From Beroe ovata (Eukaryota > Ctenophora > Nuda > Beroida > Beroidae), in the NCBI GenBank assembly GCA_946803715.1, contig CAMPET010000089.1:53867-117866 (forward strand): DNA of 64,000 bases, given 5' to 3'. Positions 24,225 through 36,138 of this stretch are shown here, piece after piece. The stretch's first letter is position 1. Each line of letters starts with the position of its first letter. Below the pieces are notes generated by a model. It was given only the letters and a program-made list of their open reading frames with translations. It did no database searches and was not told where the DNA came from. A program made the translations under genes and the position numbers.

Positions 24225-25214
24225 CTATGACGTAGTCACGTCTGGAGGAGTCTCACTCGACATGATCAGTGTCTCAAGCTCATCGGTTGCATCGGACGCA
24301 ACTTCCTTTCTCGGTGCTCGGATAATGACTCGGTAACAGTTGTGTGATGTTAGTTGTTTCAACAGTATTCTTACCTAGGGACGGAATATGTTTTCAGACA
24401 TTTATTACACGGAGAAATCCAGAAGTTGTCTGGTTAGAAACTCCTACAACTAAATCTACGCAGTAATGTAAATCTGATTATCACATTCAAACAGATTCGA
24501 CAGTAGTCTGAAACCCCTCTTAATGTATCAAGCCAGTTCATTCGCAATATGAAAATATTACCTTGTGTTTGGACTCGATAGAGTTTCGTCTGTCGATCAG
24601 TTTCTGGTAAGATTCAGTTGGGATACACAACACACCTTCATATCTGTCTGGAGCAACCTGTGAAGAGAATTTTCAATATTCTAGTGTATTTTCCCCATCT
24701 ACAAATCAATTTTGGGGGCGTTACCTGCCACCTTCACGTCTCTCTGCCACTTTTGTCGAGCATACAAACGGGGAAAGTGGCTATAACAACATGCCCTCTC
24801 CCACTCTATTTTTAGCGCGATGGATTACACTCTAATAGTACACCACGATGATTATTCCAGTAGACGGACCATATTTCTATTTCTCTCGGCGATGATTTTT
24901 ATTTATTCATCACCACGGATGATTTGTGCTATTAGGTATTGCATATATGATTTCGTTAAGTGTGAAATAATTTCTTGTAGTATTATACGGCACACACACA
25001 CATCAGTTTTTCTGGTGTGTGGTCCGAACATTTGTAACATGCATGCGGTGATAAAAGACATATATAGAAAAACGATGTGTAGTCACACTCACACACACTC
25101 ACATACACACAAATCGATCGTGAGTATTTGTATACACATGCAATATGCATGAATATACATCCATATTCTCTCCCCTGGCCCCTCGTCACATAGATGGTGT
25201 GTGTGTGTACACTG

Positions 25215-25245
<31 letters not shown>

Positions 25246-28200
25246 NNGTGTGTGTGTGTGAATTAATTCAATCAAGGATAGAGTAAACAGCACCACTCTG
25301 CAACCACTTGGGTCACAGTGGAGGGAGAATGGAGGGTGGAGGGGTGGTTGGAGTGGTGCATTAACTTACGTTAATTTAATCGTAAGATTTCACACATACA
25401 CACATACACATATACTGCAAAATGAACCACAATTTCGGCTTTTTGCTAAGTGGCTATGTCACCACGAATTATGTGTATGCTGTAGTTAATTCAATGAACC
25501 ATGTGACGAATAGCACTTTTGCGAGAGTTATGGAATGAATTTCGGAAAAAGATACCCAAGATACTGATGTACTTTAGCATTAATGACCTTTAAATCAATA
25601 GAGGTTTGATTCGTTCGCTTACAACGACTTTGGACAGAATTTGGACAAACTTGGACAGAATTCAATCGTCCGAGTAAATGACTCTGGAGTTAAGTTAAAC
25701 GATCAAATTCGATATATTGTTCTGTGACACAAACATATTCTGATGTTATTGCTAGGATGATGTGCATAATAATAGTTGTCAATTCCTAAGTCAAGCAATG
25801 GCAATGAAATATATGTCCGATGTCATTAAACGTCAGTGTTACAATGATGAGTGTGGGAGAGATTTTCGCATCATTGTCACTGCATCACACATGAGCACAC
25901 ACGCACACACACACACACATGCACACACATGCACACACACACAAACATACCCACACTCAATACTCATACCCACACACACACTCATTCTCAAAACACTCAA
26001 ATTGAAACTTGAGACGAAATGAAACGTGAAAGCTGTGAATATCATATTATAACACTTCATTCTGCCAGATAGAGAGGAATATAAACGTCTTGGCAGTCGG
26101 CCAGCAAGCGTGTAGAAAAGTACTGACATTACTCAACCAGGACGCTTGGTAGGCAGCGAGGAAATTGCGTACGCTTCAGCATGGATTAACATTCGTTTAT
26201 AGTTGATTCCAGACGGTACTAACAACGTAACTTGTAACAACGTAACTTGTAACAACGCAACAACGTAACTTGTAACAATGTTACGAGTCGAGTAACACCG
26301 AAACTTGGTAACGGAGAGTACCAACATTTCGTAGTAACTTGTGACATGGTAACACCCAATATAAGACGTGTAACGAATCACCGCTGCGTATAATACCAAG
26401 GCAAGTTACCATGGTTACCATTGGAAACGTACCTTGATCACGTGTTTTCCCTCCGTAATCTCATCACTACTGGTAATCGGTTCATTCCACATCATCTCCA
26501 CTTCTTTCCCTGCCTCAGCTGCCTTATCACCTGTATGAGAGGGGGATTACAAGAACAGTACACGGTAATTACATTACACATGGTAATTACACAACACACG
26601 GTAATTAGACTACACAACGCTTAATGTTTGTGGACCGTTTACCGATTTAGCGTCTTATCAAATTCAAATTACTTGGTTTATTCATATTCTCATTGCTCTT
26701 GTGGGTGGTCTCAAATCATAGTGACAAATTACAGTATATATGTGCGAGTAACGGATTTGCTCACAAACACATATCTTACCCCACCCATAAATTTTGGTGT
26801 TATAGTTAACTCGAAAGATTTAAAAGTTTAAAGAGATATTAAATATGGTCATATTGGTGCAAAGCTTTACGTCAAACAAGGGGTAGTGACTAATTGAAAT
26901 GCTAACCCCCCCCCTTCGGATCACAGATACCATCTCAGCAAACCTACTCCGCACGTTTAGATGCTTCCAATGGTGAACCTGCCATTACATGCATCACTTA
27001 TCATTATTTATCGCATCACTGCTTCATACACACTCACACTCACACGCCACACACTCACACACACACACAAAGACACACATTACACACTCTCACACTCACA
27101 CACATAGATACACATTACACACACACGCAGACACACACACACACANNNNNNNNNNNNNNNNNNNNNNCACACACACACACACACACACACTCACACACAG
27201 ACACACCATTTCATCACACCAACTCTCACATCAGTGTGAGTTGAGCACATCATTGCACAACCTTTCCTCCATTACCACACTCAATGAACCCTTGTATCAA
27301 GCAATTATCCTACTCACACAAAGACAGGATATAGCTCCATCTTCATGGAATTGAGCCATTTCATACGTCACACAAATTGCCATAACTTCCTTTCAGAATC
27401 TGAGTCTCATAATCTGAATTTGATAAGTCTCTCCCTCTCTCTGTCTCCAACCAACCTGTTATAATGATGAGATAGCCACCATCCTTGGAGTTGGTTGTCA
27501 AGGAAACGCCGTACTTTGACTCAAACTCGGCTCTGTTCATCATGAACTTGCCCAGGTACACGTGCGGCATGGTCAATGTCACGGCTCCTTCGGGAATCTG
27601 GGAAAATGTGTGGTGAGGTTTGTATCCGGGAAAAATTCACGGGTAGATACCACCGATTTTGTTCTCGGAGTTATCCGGTGTATCCCTTTTCGCAATAAAT
27701 CTGTTCTCCATGTGATTTCCAAGGAGAATAACATGCTGAATTTTTCTGAAGTCTGAACTTGCGAATCCAGGAACAATTATACTGTTTTGGATATTTCCAA
27801 TGCGAATTGTTCCAGAGTATAGACGGGCAGTGAGTTAACAGGAAATCCGGAAGGATAGCAGAGAATTGGAGGAGGGGTTTTCCATATACTTATAGATGGT
27901 CCGTCACTGACATTGTTCACATTTATACCGTGAGTCACAGACGCTCCACACACTCCTAACCTCCACCTATGATAACTGTATGCGAGGGATTACACGAGCT
28001 CTCTCTCCCTGTACTCAGTAATCTATGTACGGTAATTCATCTCATTGGCACGGTGCCAGATCGCAATCTTTTGTGTACCGTACTTCATTATTCATTAATT
28101 GTAGGAGTATTGTTTCTCGAATATTACCCTATATCTTCAGACAATGACACTACTCTGGAAATTAGTCAAAGAGAATGTTTCATAGTCGTTACAGTCTAGA

Positions 28201-31200
28201 GAATTCACAATCAATCGATTCCAAAATACAAAGCTGGTAACGTGGTCTTAGTGACGATGACCCTTGGGAATGATTGTTGAAAATTACCATTTTTCAACGC
28301 CAAAAGACCCAATCTCTGTCAAATGACCCACCTCAATGACAGGACTGGCCTCCTCAATGTGCGTGCGAGGTGGTGGTGCAGTGTTCGGTGCCTGAGAGGA
28401 GACCATGTACTCCGTGTAGTCGTTAGCAAACTCCTCCTTATACTGAGGGAGAGGGAGTGGTGTCAGAGTGGGAGTGGTGTCAGAGTGGGAGTGGTGTCAG
28501 AGTGGGAGTGGTGTCAATAATGGAGTGGTGCGAAGGAGCGGTGTCAGGAGGGGAACATTGTCGAATCATCTCCATAACCCATGTTTTTCCTAGTAGAGCT
28601 ATTTACATATTGAACAGAATTGATTGAGACATGGTTATATGCTGTAAACTCTCAATTTGGTTACTGAGTACAAGTTTTCTATAATTCATCCAGAGTCGGA
28701 TTGCACGCCATTTTAGAAATTAGATTCAACATAGCTAAAGTGCAGACGAATACATGACTTCTAACTAGTAGCAGTTACACATATTTTCAGAATTTTCCTA
28801 CTGCAGTGTAAAGTGACAACCCACACAGGCAGACATACAGAGAAACACACACACACAGAACAAACAGAACACTCAGAACACACACAGAACACACGCAGAA
28901 CAAACAGAACACACACAGAACCCACAAACGCTCATACAAACACACACGCACAACATTTCAGAGTGTAATCGTATTATATTGAGTTTTATATAAGTGATCA
29001 TCAGGTCACTACTATAATAACGGTCACAGATAATGAGAATACGATATGAGGGAAGAGACCTTTATTTAGCACAGAGTACACGGTTTCCCTTGTCTGTGTA
29101 CACTGTAACAGTGTAACGTTTACATCGGACACTGTGTGTACGAAAAACTCTCTATGTTTGGTGAGCTAAAGAATACAGTCTCTATACACTTTAAATACCT
29201 AGTAGTTGTTTATCGATGACCTCATGTACGCGCTGAGTACACACCAGAGACAACAGTGTATTGGTGACTTCACGTGATCATGGACTACGGTATCAATTTA
29301 CGTGGTAATGGTGTCAACAATTCACATAGATTCAACTCACATGGTAACAGTGGGCTAACTCACATGGTAACAGTCTGTCAACTACTCACATGGTAACAAT
29401 GTGTCATGTGTCAACTACTCACATGGTAACAGTCTGTCAACAATTCACGTGTCAACTAATCACATGGAAACAGTGGGTCAACCCACATGGTAACAGTCTG
29501 TCAACAATTCACGTGTCAACTAATCACATGGTAACAGTGTGTCAACTACTCAGATGGTAACAGTTTGTCATGGTAACAGTGTGCCAACTACTCACATGGT
29601 AACAGTGTGTAATGTGTCAACTGATCACATGGTAACAGTCTGTCAACTACTCACGTGTGTAGGTCCTGTAGACGCAGCTGCTCCCGAATTACTCTTATAC
29701 TGCGGCTGGTGGTGATTGTTCACAGTATACGGGTTAAACTCGTGGGCATATGGGTTCAGGTTCATCATTCCTTGCTCTGTACTCTGATAGAAATATGACG
29801 TGTGATAAGATCTAACCTGATTTCCAAAAAACCTCATCCGACTTTAAACTTGCACTTGAATTAATCCCGGAATCAAACTCCGATTTCAGTTATGAGACAC
29901 GTGCAGAGTGCAGACGGAGAGAAAAGTTGCACGTGGGAGCTCGTGGCTCGGCGCTCGCCCACAAAGAATCAAACTCAGTTTAGCGTTCATTAGATTCTTA
30001 CTTTACGCGGACTAAATTAAAATTAACTGATCTCAACTTCCAAAGTCGGAACGAGGTTGTTTGCATCGTGGGTTTGACGAGGGAATAAATGTAAGCCGTA
30101 CTAATTTCTACTTTCCGTTGCATCTCATACACATATGTAATGTAAGCTAAATTCCGGGGCTAACTCTAAATCAAGAAAAATTTGGAGATAAGAGATGAAA
30201 ATGTCATTTACCTGATAGTGATTGTTGTATTGTTGTTGGTTATACGCCATGTACTGACTGAAATAAACACTGAATGAGCAAACATATTTCACATTGGTTA
30301 AACAAACTAAAGATCCCTTATAAGGGAAAGACAGCAGTATTATTCACATGAAATCATAGAAAGTATAGTTGATTCTGGCAAACTGTAGTAACTGTTGAGG
30401 AGATTGTATACTTTAATCAACGTTCAATTCAGGGTCGAACTAAACAAAATGGAGAGTTGATTATGTATACCCAATACACAAATGGTAGGGAGAGCGCAAC
30501 CCTCCCACTTTTCATGGAAAGGGTACCACACAAGGTGCAGAGTGTGTGTGTCATTGAGGGACTTAACATAACTACCAGATATACACAGGTGTTGTTTGTT
30601 TGTGTGTGTGTGTGTGTGTGTCTGCGTGTTCACCAGCTGTACCGTGTATTATACTGCTGACATAAGAGGAGATTGGTTGATGGATGATAATTTATGATTT
30701 ATGAAGCAATCTATCTATTGCTCATAGCTTCACATCAACAGCGTTCATAAATAGAGCGGAAACACTCAGGTCTGGGAAATGTTGCGTGTTTGCGTGTTTC
30801 CATGTTGTGCGCGTTTTTGTATGTCTATTGTCTGTGCTGTATAACCAGTGAATCAAGCGAAACTATTGAGAACTCACAGTTTTACAAGGGCTTATCCGTT
30901 TCAGTTTACAAGTAATCATGTTTACGGAGGAGTTATACTCAAAAAGGGTTCGAGAAAGTCAAATAATTGGAATTATGCCAGATTATAAAGAGTAAGATCT
31001 ATATTCGACCATTAAATTGCACGAGTTATTGCCATCATGAGTCAAGAGTGTAGAGATTTTGAAACCTTTGAGTATTTCAAAATTCTAACATATCAAAATT
31101 CAAATATGAATACTGTAGTATCAATTACGCGAGATGAAAAACAGTGTAAAGGATTGCGCTATGACACACGAACATAACATGCAGAGTGCACCGATATACA

Positions 31201-33529
31201 ACCGTAACAACACTCTACATATTGTGTCTCAGAACATCAACACGAATTCCAGTCAACAATGAACATTACACAGTGTGTGTGTGTGTGTGTGTGTGTGTGC
31301 GGATACTTTGTGTGAAAGAGCTCGTTATTGGACAAACAAAAGCTATGGATCGTGATGTGGGGCTATTGTTGTAATTGAAAACGCACACACAAACATACAC
31401 ACACGGGATATTGTGTGCTAACCATTAACAAGCGAGTACACAGGTTCACATTGCCTCAGTACGTTTGAAGCTTGCTAACCACGTCGCATAGCAACGAGAT
31501 ACCTTTTCCCCGAAAATCGTGCAATTTTACCGAATTTTGGTTTCTCACTATAACGAAGACATTAATCAGAAGATATTTTTGGACAAATAACCTTTCAAGA
31601 AAAGCTCTCATAATCTCATGATAATGGACCCTCGCAGTTTTAAAGGGTGAAACTCCGAATTTTCGCGATTTGTGACGTGAATGAAGCATTGCCGATGTTA
31701 CGTAACCTTTTTGTATAGAATATTCGAGGGCGGCACGAATGAATAATATATATATAGATGTTATTGTAATTTAAGATGTTTGTCATCAGGTGCAAACTGT
31801 CGAGACCAATAACACAACACTCAACATGTGGAAATGGGCGTGGCTTTTGAAAAGCGCACAACAATGCGAAATGGTCAAACTACTAAGGTTACCACTAACT
31901 CGGAGTTATTGAACATGTTAGGGTTGGAGTAAGGTTGCTGATAAGGGTTGTTTCCGGCATATTGGTGCTGCTGAGGAGGCCCCCGGTAGTAACTATTGTT
32001 CTGGTCATAGTACATACTGGGCAGGTCCACAGGGTTAGGGCCCATGTTTGTCTGAGACTGCTCAGACTCAACTCCTCCATGGTGATTTGATACACCCTGA
32101 AAGTAGGATGTTGTAGGGTAAACATGATTTTTTTAGAAAACTCGAACAATTTTGGAACGCAAACACTCACCCTATTATAACGATTGCTGTTGGTGTATGT
32201 CTTGGCCCTGAGTTGGTTGCTATGCTCATGCATACCACCTCCGCCTCCTGCCACACTGTTGTTAGCACAGTTGTTTGGGGTTGAATTCCATGCCATGCTC
32301 ATGATATTCTGTAGTTCTTCGTTATAGTTTGGATACTGATTTGTCTTCTCTTGTTTGAGAAAGTTGCTGTTCCCTGGAGGTTTGATTGATTCACTAACCA
32401 AGACTGGTTGATGAACAGGTTCTCTTTTGGCTTTTTGTTTCCCACTTCTTAGTGCCTGAATGAATTCCACTTAATACTAGTCATAGATAGCCTAGCTGAA
32501 ATAAATAAATAAACCATTCTACAGGATTATATACCAGATATAATCTGCTCCTTGCCTAGCTGAGGAAATATGGAAACTTTGAGTGATAACAATATAATCA
32601 TGATTCTTTACAAAAAAGGAATGTAATGCTTTACCCTGTTAAGATGACTTGCACTCCAGAGATTATCCTCTTCAACATCAACCTGAGGAAGTTATCATGT
32701 GTGATATACAACACTGGCAGGAATGTGTAAGCAGAGAAGTGATAGAAGTATTTCTTACTGATTGCTGAAAGTGTAGTGAAGGTGAGTCTGTTGAAGACAA
32801 GTATAGTGTTTCTAAGTCTTCAAGGAGTAGCTTTGGATCTTTAGCTTCACACCTAATTGTTGATTAATGCATAACCTTAAAGTAAATGAAGAGTGCACTG
32901 ACAGTCAAATTATCTGTTGAAGTTTCTCTTACTTATAGGGTGTGATGGAATTAAGGTCAGCAGAAGGATCAACTAGAAGGTTCTCTAATTGATCTAAAAG
33001 ATCCTCAATTGTCCTTGAGCTATAGGGTATTATGCAATTAAGTAAGCCCAGAGGTGATATGAAAGAGATGAGTAAGTTCAGTGAATTCGCAGAACAAACT
33101 TTATCAACAGCTCAAAACCAAGAATTTGTTAAGCTTTCTGATGTCAATATATGTAAAATATAAATAGTTTGTCTTATGAATAATTTGTTTTTACTCAAAC
33201 AGGAAGTTGGATTTCTCAATAACAAATTGTGGCCACCCTATAACAAATAGCTATAGATGCAAGAAGCAGAACAAAATACTGTAGTAACCAGCAATATTGC
33301 AATAAAGGTTGCAGTTGCAGTTTGGAATGGTCGATCATACAAAAAAATTGAAATTGCATTCAGCTGCATTTGAGCTAGTTGTGTCACATTCTTTCTAACC
33401 TCTGCTTCTCGCGCGCCTGTTTAAAAACTCCGTTTGCGCTTTCATAAAAGGACAAAATAAGTTTTACTCTCCAATGCGATGTCGCGAAGGAGTCGCGCGC
33501 CGCGCGCAAAGATCTGTAAACATGATCAT
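24225..33529 (-). CDS. PAM2-motif protein with two KH-like domains (13-exon model)
   Basis: I do not recognise the family. Exons in coding order: 33468-33529 (tentative first exon), 32933-33019, 32759-32852, 32635-32682, 32171-32455, 31900-32096, 30212-30257, 29655-29783, 28332-28442, 27456-27597, 26433-26530, 24562-24657, 24225-24374. All phases agree, giving 514 residues. An acidic N-terminus precedes a long Asn/Gln/Tyr-rich disordered region. This holds LNPYAHEFNPY (about residue 324-334), a match to the PAM2 consensus LNxxAxxFxP that binds the MLLE domain of poly(A)-binding protein. The C-terminal ~150 residues form two similar units with a beta-alpha-beta-beta-alpha pattern like KH folds: IPEGAVTLTMPHVYLGKF...YLIIITGD and YEGVLCIPTESYQKLI...CYRVIIRAP. 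Neither has a GXXG loop. Inferred role: an mRNA-associated regulator recruited to PABP. The first exon fits by phase only. Confidence 0.72.
25200..25262. repeat. (TG)n microsatellite with 2-N gap
   Basis: A TG tract with NN at 25246-25247, within the last-but-one intron of the PAM2/KH gene. Further CA tracts lie at 24991-25120 and 25887-25990 in the same intron. Confidence 0.9.
26215..26282. repeat. Short tandem repeat 'acaacgtaacttgta'
   Basis: Three to four copies of a ~15-bp unit, followed by diverged 'gtaac' units to about 26420. It lies just inside the intron 3' of the exon at 26433-26530. Confidence 0.6.
27028..27206. repeat. (CA)n tract containing a 22-N gap
   Basis: Long interrupted CA repeat. 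Ns at 27146-27167. It opens a spurious His/Thr-rich ORF. Confidence 0.95.
28448..28545. repeat. Minisatellite 'gggagtggtgtcagagt'
   Basis: Four near-identical 17-bp units plus degraded flanks, next to the acceptor of the exon at 28332-28442. A related 'agtggtgtcag' array is at 63483-63640. Confidence 0.85.
28845..28935. repeat. 'acacacagaacaaacagaac' tandem repeat
   Basis: Interspersed acacacagaac / aaacagaac units in an intron of the PAM2/KH gene. Confidence 0.7.
29311..29654. repeat. Minisatellite 'gtcaactactcacatggtaacagt' abutting the PAM2 exon donor
   Basis: About 12 variable ~25-bp units. On the minus strand the unit reads ccatGTGAGTAGttgac, containing a consensus 5' splice site. The last unit supplies the actual donor of the exon at 29655-29783. 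Identical GTGAGTAG octamers recur at 29382-29389, 29415-29422 and 29588-29595, with GTGAGTT variants near 29334 and 29357. Confidence 0.85.
30595..30622. repeat. (TG)n microsatellite
   Basis: A short TG tract in an intron of the PAM2/KH gene. A similar one is at 31273-31299. Confidence 0.85.
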
Positions 33530-33899
33530 GAAATAGCATCTGCGTCAAATGCTATTGTATGTCCACTATTTTTGAATTCAATGCGCAGGTCACTGCAAAG
33601 CTTTCGTTCCGCGCATGGCACATACTTATTTTGGCACAGTTTGGCATCAACCGACAAATTTTTGGTAGCGCCGCGCAATTTATATTAGTTGCTATTATTT
33701 TTCTTGATTTCCAGAGTATTTGTTTTAGGTCTTGATTGTGTCTAAAATGTTTCTTGAAAGTAATTTTATTCAGCATTTCCGATTTTCAATCTTCATTCAA
33801 CATTGCACTCTTTTATCAGATATTATTCGACAAAACCAATTTGAAGCCTCAATAACAATTAATTGTTAACTACAAACATCCATTAGATTGTGCCTAAAA
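33530..33899. promoter_or_regulatory. Shared upstream region of the PAM2/KH gene (-) and NIT2 (+)
   Basis: The two genes diverge from this ~370-bp interval, so a bidirectional promoter is likely. No TATA box stands out. A CpG-rich patch (gcgcgccgcgcgc) lies at 33494-33508, within the tentative first exon of the minus-strand gene. Confidence 0.4.
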
Positions 33900-34739
33900 A
33901 TGCTTAGATTTGCTGGAATTCAAATGCTGGTTACTGCTGACAAAGCAGTGAATCTTCAGAAGGCAGCAGAATATGTTACCAAAGCAGCTGACCAAGGGGC
34001 CAAACTAATCTCATTGCCAGAATGCTTCAATTGTCCTTATGGAAACCAATATTTTGGTGAATATTCTGAAAATATACCTGATGGGCCGACCACTAAGCAT
34101 CTCCAAAAGTTAGCAAAAGAAAACAATGTTTTCCTCATAGGAGGATCTATTCCAGAAAATTGTGATGGTACATTGTATAATACAAGCCTGGCCTTCAATC
34201 CAGATGGCCAAATAGTTGCAAAGCACAGAAAAGTTCATCTTTTTGACATAGACATTCCAGGAAAAATTCGTTTTCAAGAATCTGAAACTCTCTCATCTGG
34301 TGACTCTGTAACAGTCTTTGATGCCAATGAATTCAAAGTTGGTATTGGTATTTGCTATGATGCAAGGTTCCCTGAACTAGCTCATTTAATGAGGAAAAAG
34401 GGAGCTCATATTCTTGTCTATCCTGGAGCATTTAACATGACCACAGGACCCATATATTATGAGCTTCTCACAAGATCTAGAGCAGTCGATAATCAAGTAT
34501 ATTGTGCCAGCATTGCACCTGCCTTGGATGAAAACGCATCTTACCATAGTTGGGGCCATTCTACTATAAGCTCACCAAGTGGTCAAATCATGGACTCAGT
34601 TGAGCATCAAGAAGGAATCATTTACTGTGACATTGAAATGAGTATAATTAACAGCATCAGGGAGTCCATTCCTACTTGGAAACAGAAACGAAATGATATC
34701 TACAAGGTCGAGAATGTTTGTGAAAATAGCTCAGAGTAG
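33900..34739 (+). CDS. NIT2: Omega-amidase NIT2 (carbon-nitrogen hydrolase), intronless
   Basis: Nitrilase-superfamily omega-amidase, which hydrolyses alpha-ketoglutaramate and alpha-ketosuccinamate and acts in glutamine/asparagine transamination salvage and metabolite repair. The protein has 279 residues; human has 276. The Glu-Lys-Cys triad is visible in SLPECFN, KHRKVHLFDID and GICYDARFPELA. Further signatures are CPYGNQYFGEY, GGSIPE, YPGAFNMTTGP, RSRAVDNQVY and WGHST. The start is ATG 33900; an in-frame TTG lies 12 bp upstream but is not needed. The coding region has no introns, whereas vertebrate NIT2 is split. Third codon positions look more AT-rich than in the AP3D1 or USP10 genes. It lies 260 bp upstream of MED31 on the same strand. 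Confidence 0.96.
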   Translation: MLRFAGIQMLVTADKAVNLQKAAEYVTKAADQGAKLISLPECFNCPYGNQYFGEYSENIPDGPTTKHLQKLAKENNVFLIGGSIPENCDGTLYNTSLAFNPDGQIVAKHRKVHLFDIDIPGKIRFQESETLSSGDSVTVFDANEFKVGIGICYDARFPELAHLMRKKGAHILVYPGAFNMTTGPIYYELLTRSRAVDNQVYCASIAPALDENASYHSWGHSTISSPSGQIMDSVEHQEGIIYCDIEMSIINSIRESIPTWKQKRNDIYKVENVCENSSE

Positions 34740-34999
34740 AAACTCTTTAGGCTTATATTGATTTTGTTTTTCTAAATTCATTTACCTTTCTGTGGGCTGT
34801 GGTTATGTAATGAAGATTTATTTTTGTCAACTGTATGATGAAATGTCCAAAGAACTCGATTGCAGAAACAAGCTATGCCTATTCTATTATGTGTTTGGTA
34901 TTGATTTGGAAAATGTGCATGAGCAACCATGTTTTCTCTCCTAGTTTCAACTTACTTCTATCTACAGCGATGCTACTGAACTTACATGAATGATGAACG

Positions 35000-35879
35000 A
35001 TGGCCTTGACAAGTGAAGATGGTAGGTTGTTTTGAACCAATCATGAAAAAGAGTTTAAGATACTTTCATCAATCTTTTATATGTGAACTTTGCAGTTACC
35101 ATGGAGAGCATGGATGACGAAAGTCAGAGATTCACTGTGGAGTTGGAATTTGTACAGTGCCTAGCTAATCCTGACTATCTGAATTGTAAGTCCAACCACA
35201 TGAAAGTGTTTAGAGAATTGTTGGTAGCTGGGAATTGTAGGTAAGTTGGGAATTGTTGAGAGTTATCAATGCTCATTCCCATTTCAGATCTAGCTCAGCA
35301 CAATTACTTCAAAGAGGAAACATTTATCAACTACCTCAAGTATCTCCTCTATTGGAAAGATCCCAAGTATGCAGCGTTTATCAAGTAAGTTAACAAATTG
35401 CGATCAAATAAGGGATCACTGTTCTGATGGAGATCAATAATCATCTCATTTTCCGCTAGGTTTCCACAGTGTTTAGCCATGCTGGACCTCCTTCAGAACG
35501 CCAAGTTTCGCGAGGAACTGGTCAATGTTCCCTGCACACGGTTCATTCAGGTTCTTGAGAAATTCATGTTCCCACACAGTTATGATGAGGTGTCATTTCA
35601 TGAGGTGTCATTTCATGAGGTGTCATTTCATGGTGTCATTTCATGGTGATTTCAGAACCGATGATATTATTCTTTCCCTCCAGACGCAACAGATGCACCA
35701 TTGGGCGCATCATTTTCGGCGGAGAGCTAACATGGTCAACAACTCCTCTGTCAAGAAAGAAGAAGGTTTGCTTCGAATGGTAATGTTAAGTATAGATTGA
35801 AAGATGATTCACTAACATTCGATCTAGTCATTTGTTCGTTTCAGCTAAGGTCGAAATAAAAGAAGAGCCTAGATCATGA
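35000..35879 (+). CDS. MED31: Mediator complex subunit 31 (6 exons)
   Basis: A small conserved subunit of the Mediator middle module (Soh1), which couples transcription factors to RNA polymerase II. Exons: 35000-35021, 35096-35185, 35288-35384, 35460-35550, 35684-35765, 35845-35879. They give 138 residues; human has 131. The family core is clear: LELEFVQCLANPDYLNYLAQ, EETFINYLKYLLYWKDP and LAMLDLLQNAKFREEL, then QMHHWAHHFRRRA. The tiny first exon (MALTSED) joins in phase. The ATG at 35101 is an alternative start. The C-terminus ends VEIKEEPRS and contains IKEE, a SUMO-consensus-like site. Intron 4 has a short tandem repeat (tcatttcatgaggtg, 35585-35645). Confidence 0.95.
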
Positions 35880-36138
35880 CGATCCCACAGCTTTGACAAT
35901 TGTGAAGAAGTGAGGACATTATAACCTTGATATCAGAAAGAACTGTGCTGTTGGACTCTTTGTTTGTCTCAGAAGCATTAAACTTTGAATTAACGCTCTT
36001 CTCGTCAGAAGTTGCCTCGAACTTTTTAAACTACTCAACATTTTGACAAGCGCCCACATGAAACAGGCTACTAGCCTGAGGCTAGACCACAATTAGTTGA
36101 TTTGTCCATTCTGTTGTCAGTCCGAAGTCTGAATATTT

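Noticed and set aside
24820-25152. 110-residue + strand ORF
   Set aside because: Lies in an intron of the PAM2/KH gene, ends in CA repeats and has no family motif.
26989-27354. His/Thr-rich 121-residue ORF
   Set aside because: Translated (CA)n repeat containing Ns.
29311-29654. CRISPR-like array
   Set aside because: Units are imperfect, vary in length and lack unique spacers, and the context is a eukaryotic intron. It is a minisatellite.
31895-32470. 191-residue continuous minus ORF
   Set aside because: It reads through an intron. Splice sites at 32171 and 32096 restore the Asn/Gln-rich frame of the PAM2 protein.
33888-33899. Longer NIT2 start
   Set aside because: The codon at 33888 is TTG. 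The first ATG, at 33900, gives the normal NIT2 N-terminus.
33900-34739. Horizontal transfer of NIT2 from bacteria
   Set aside because: The protein closely follows animal NIT2 motifs and length, and lack of introns alone is not evidence of transfer.
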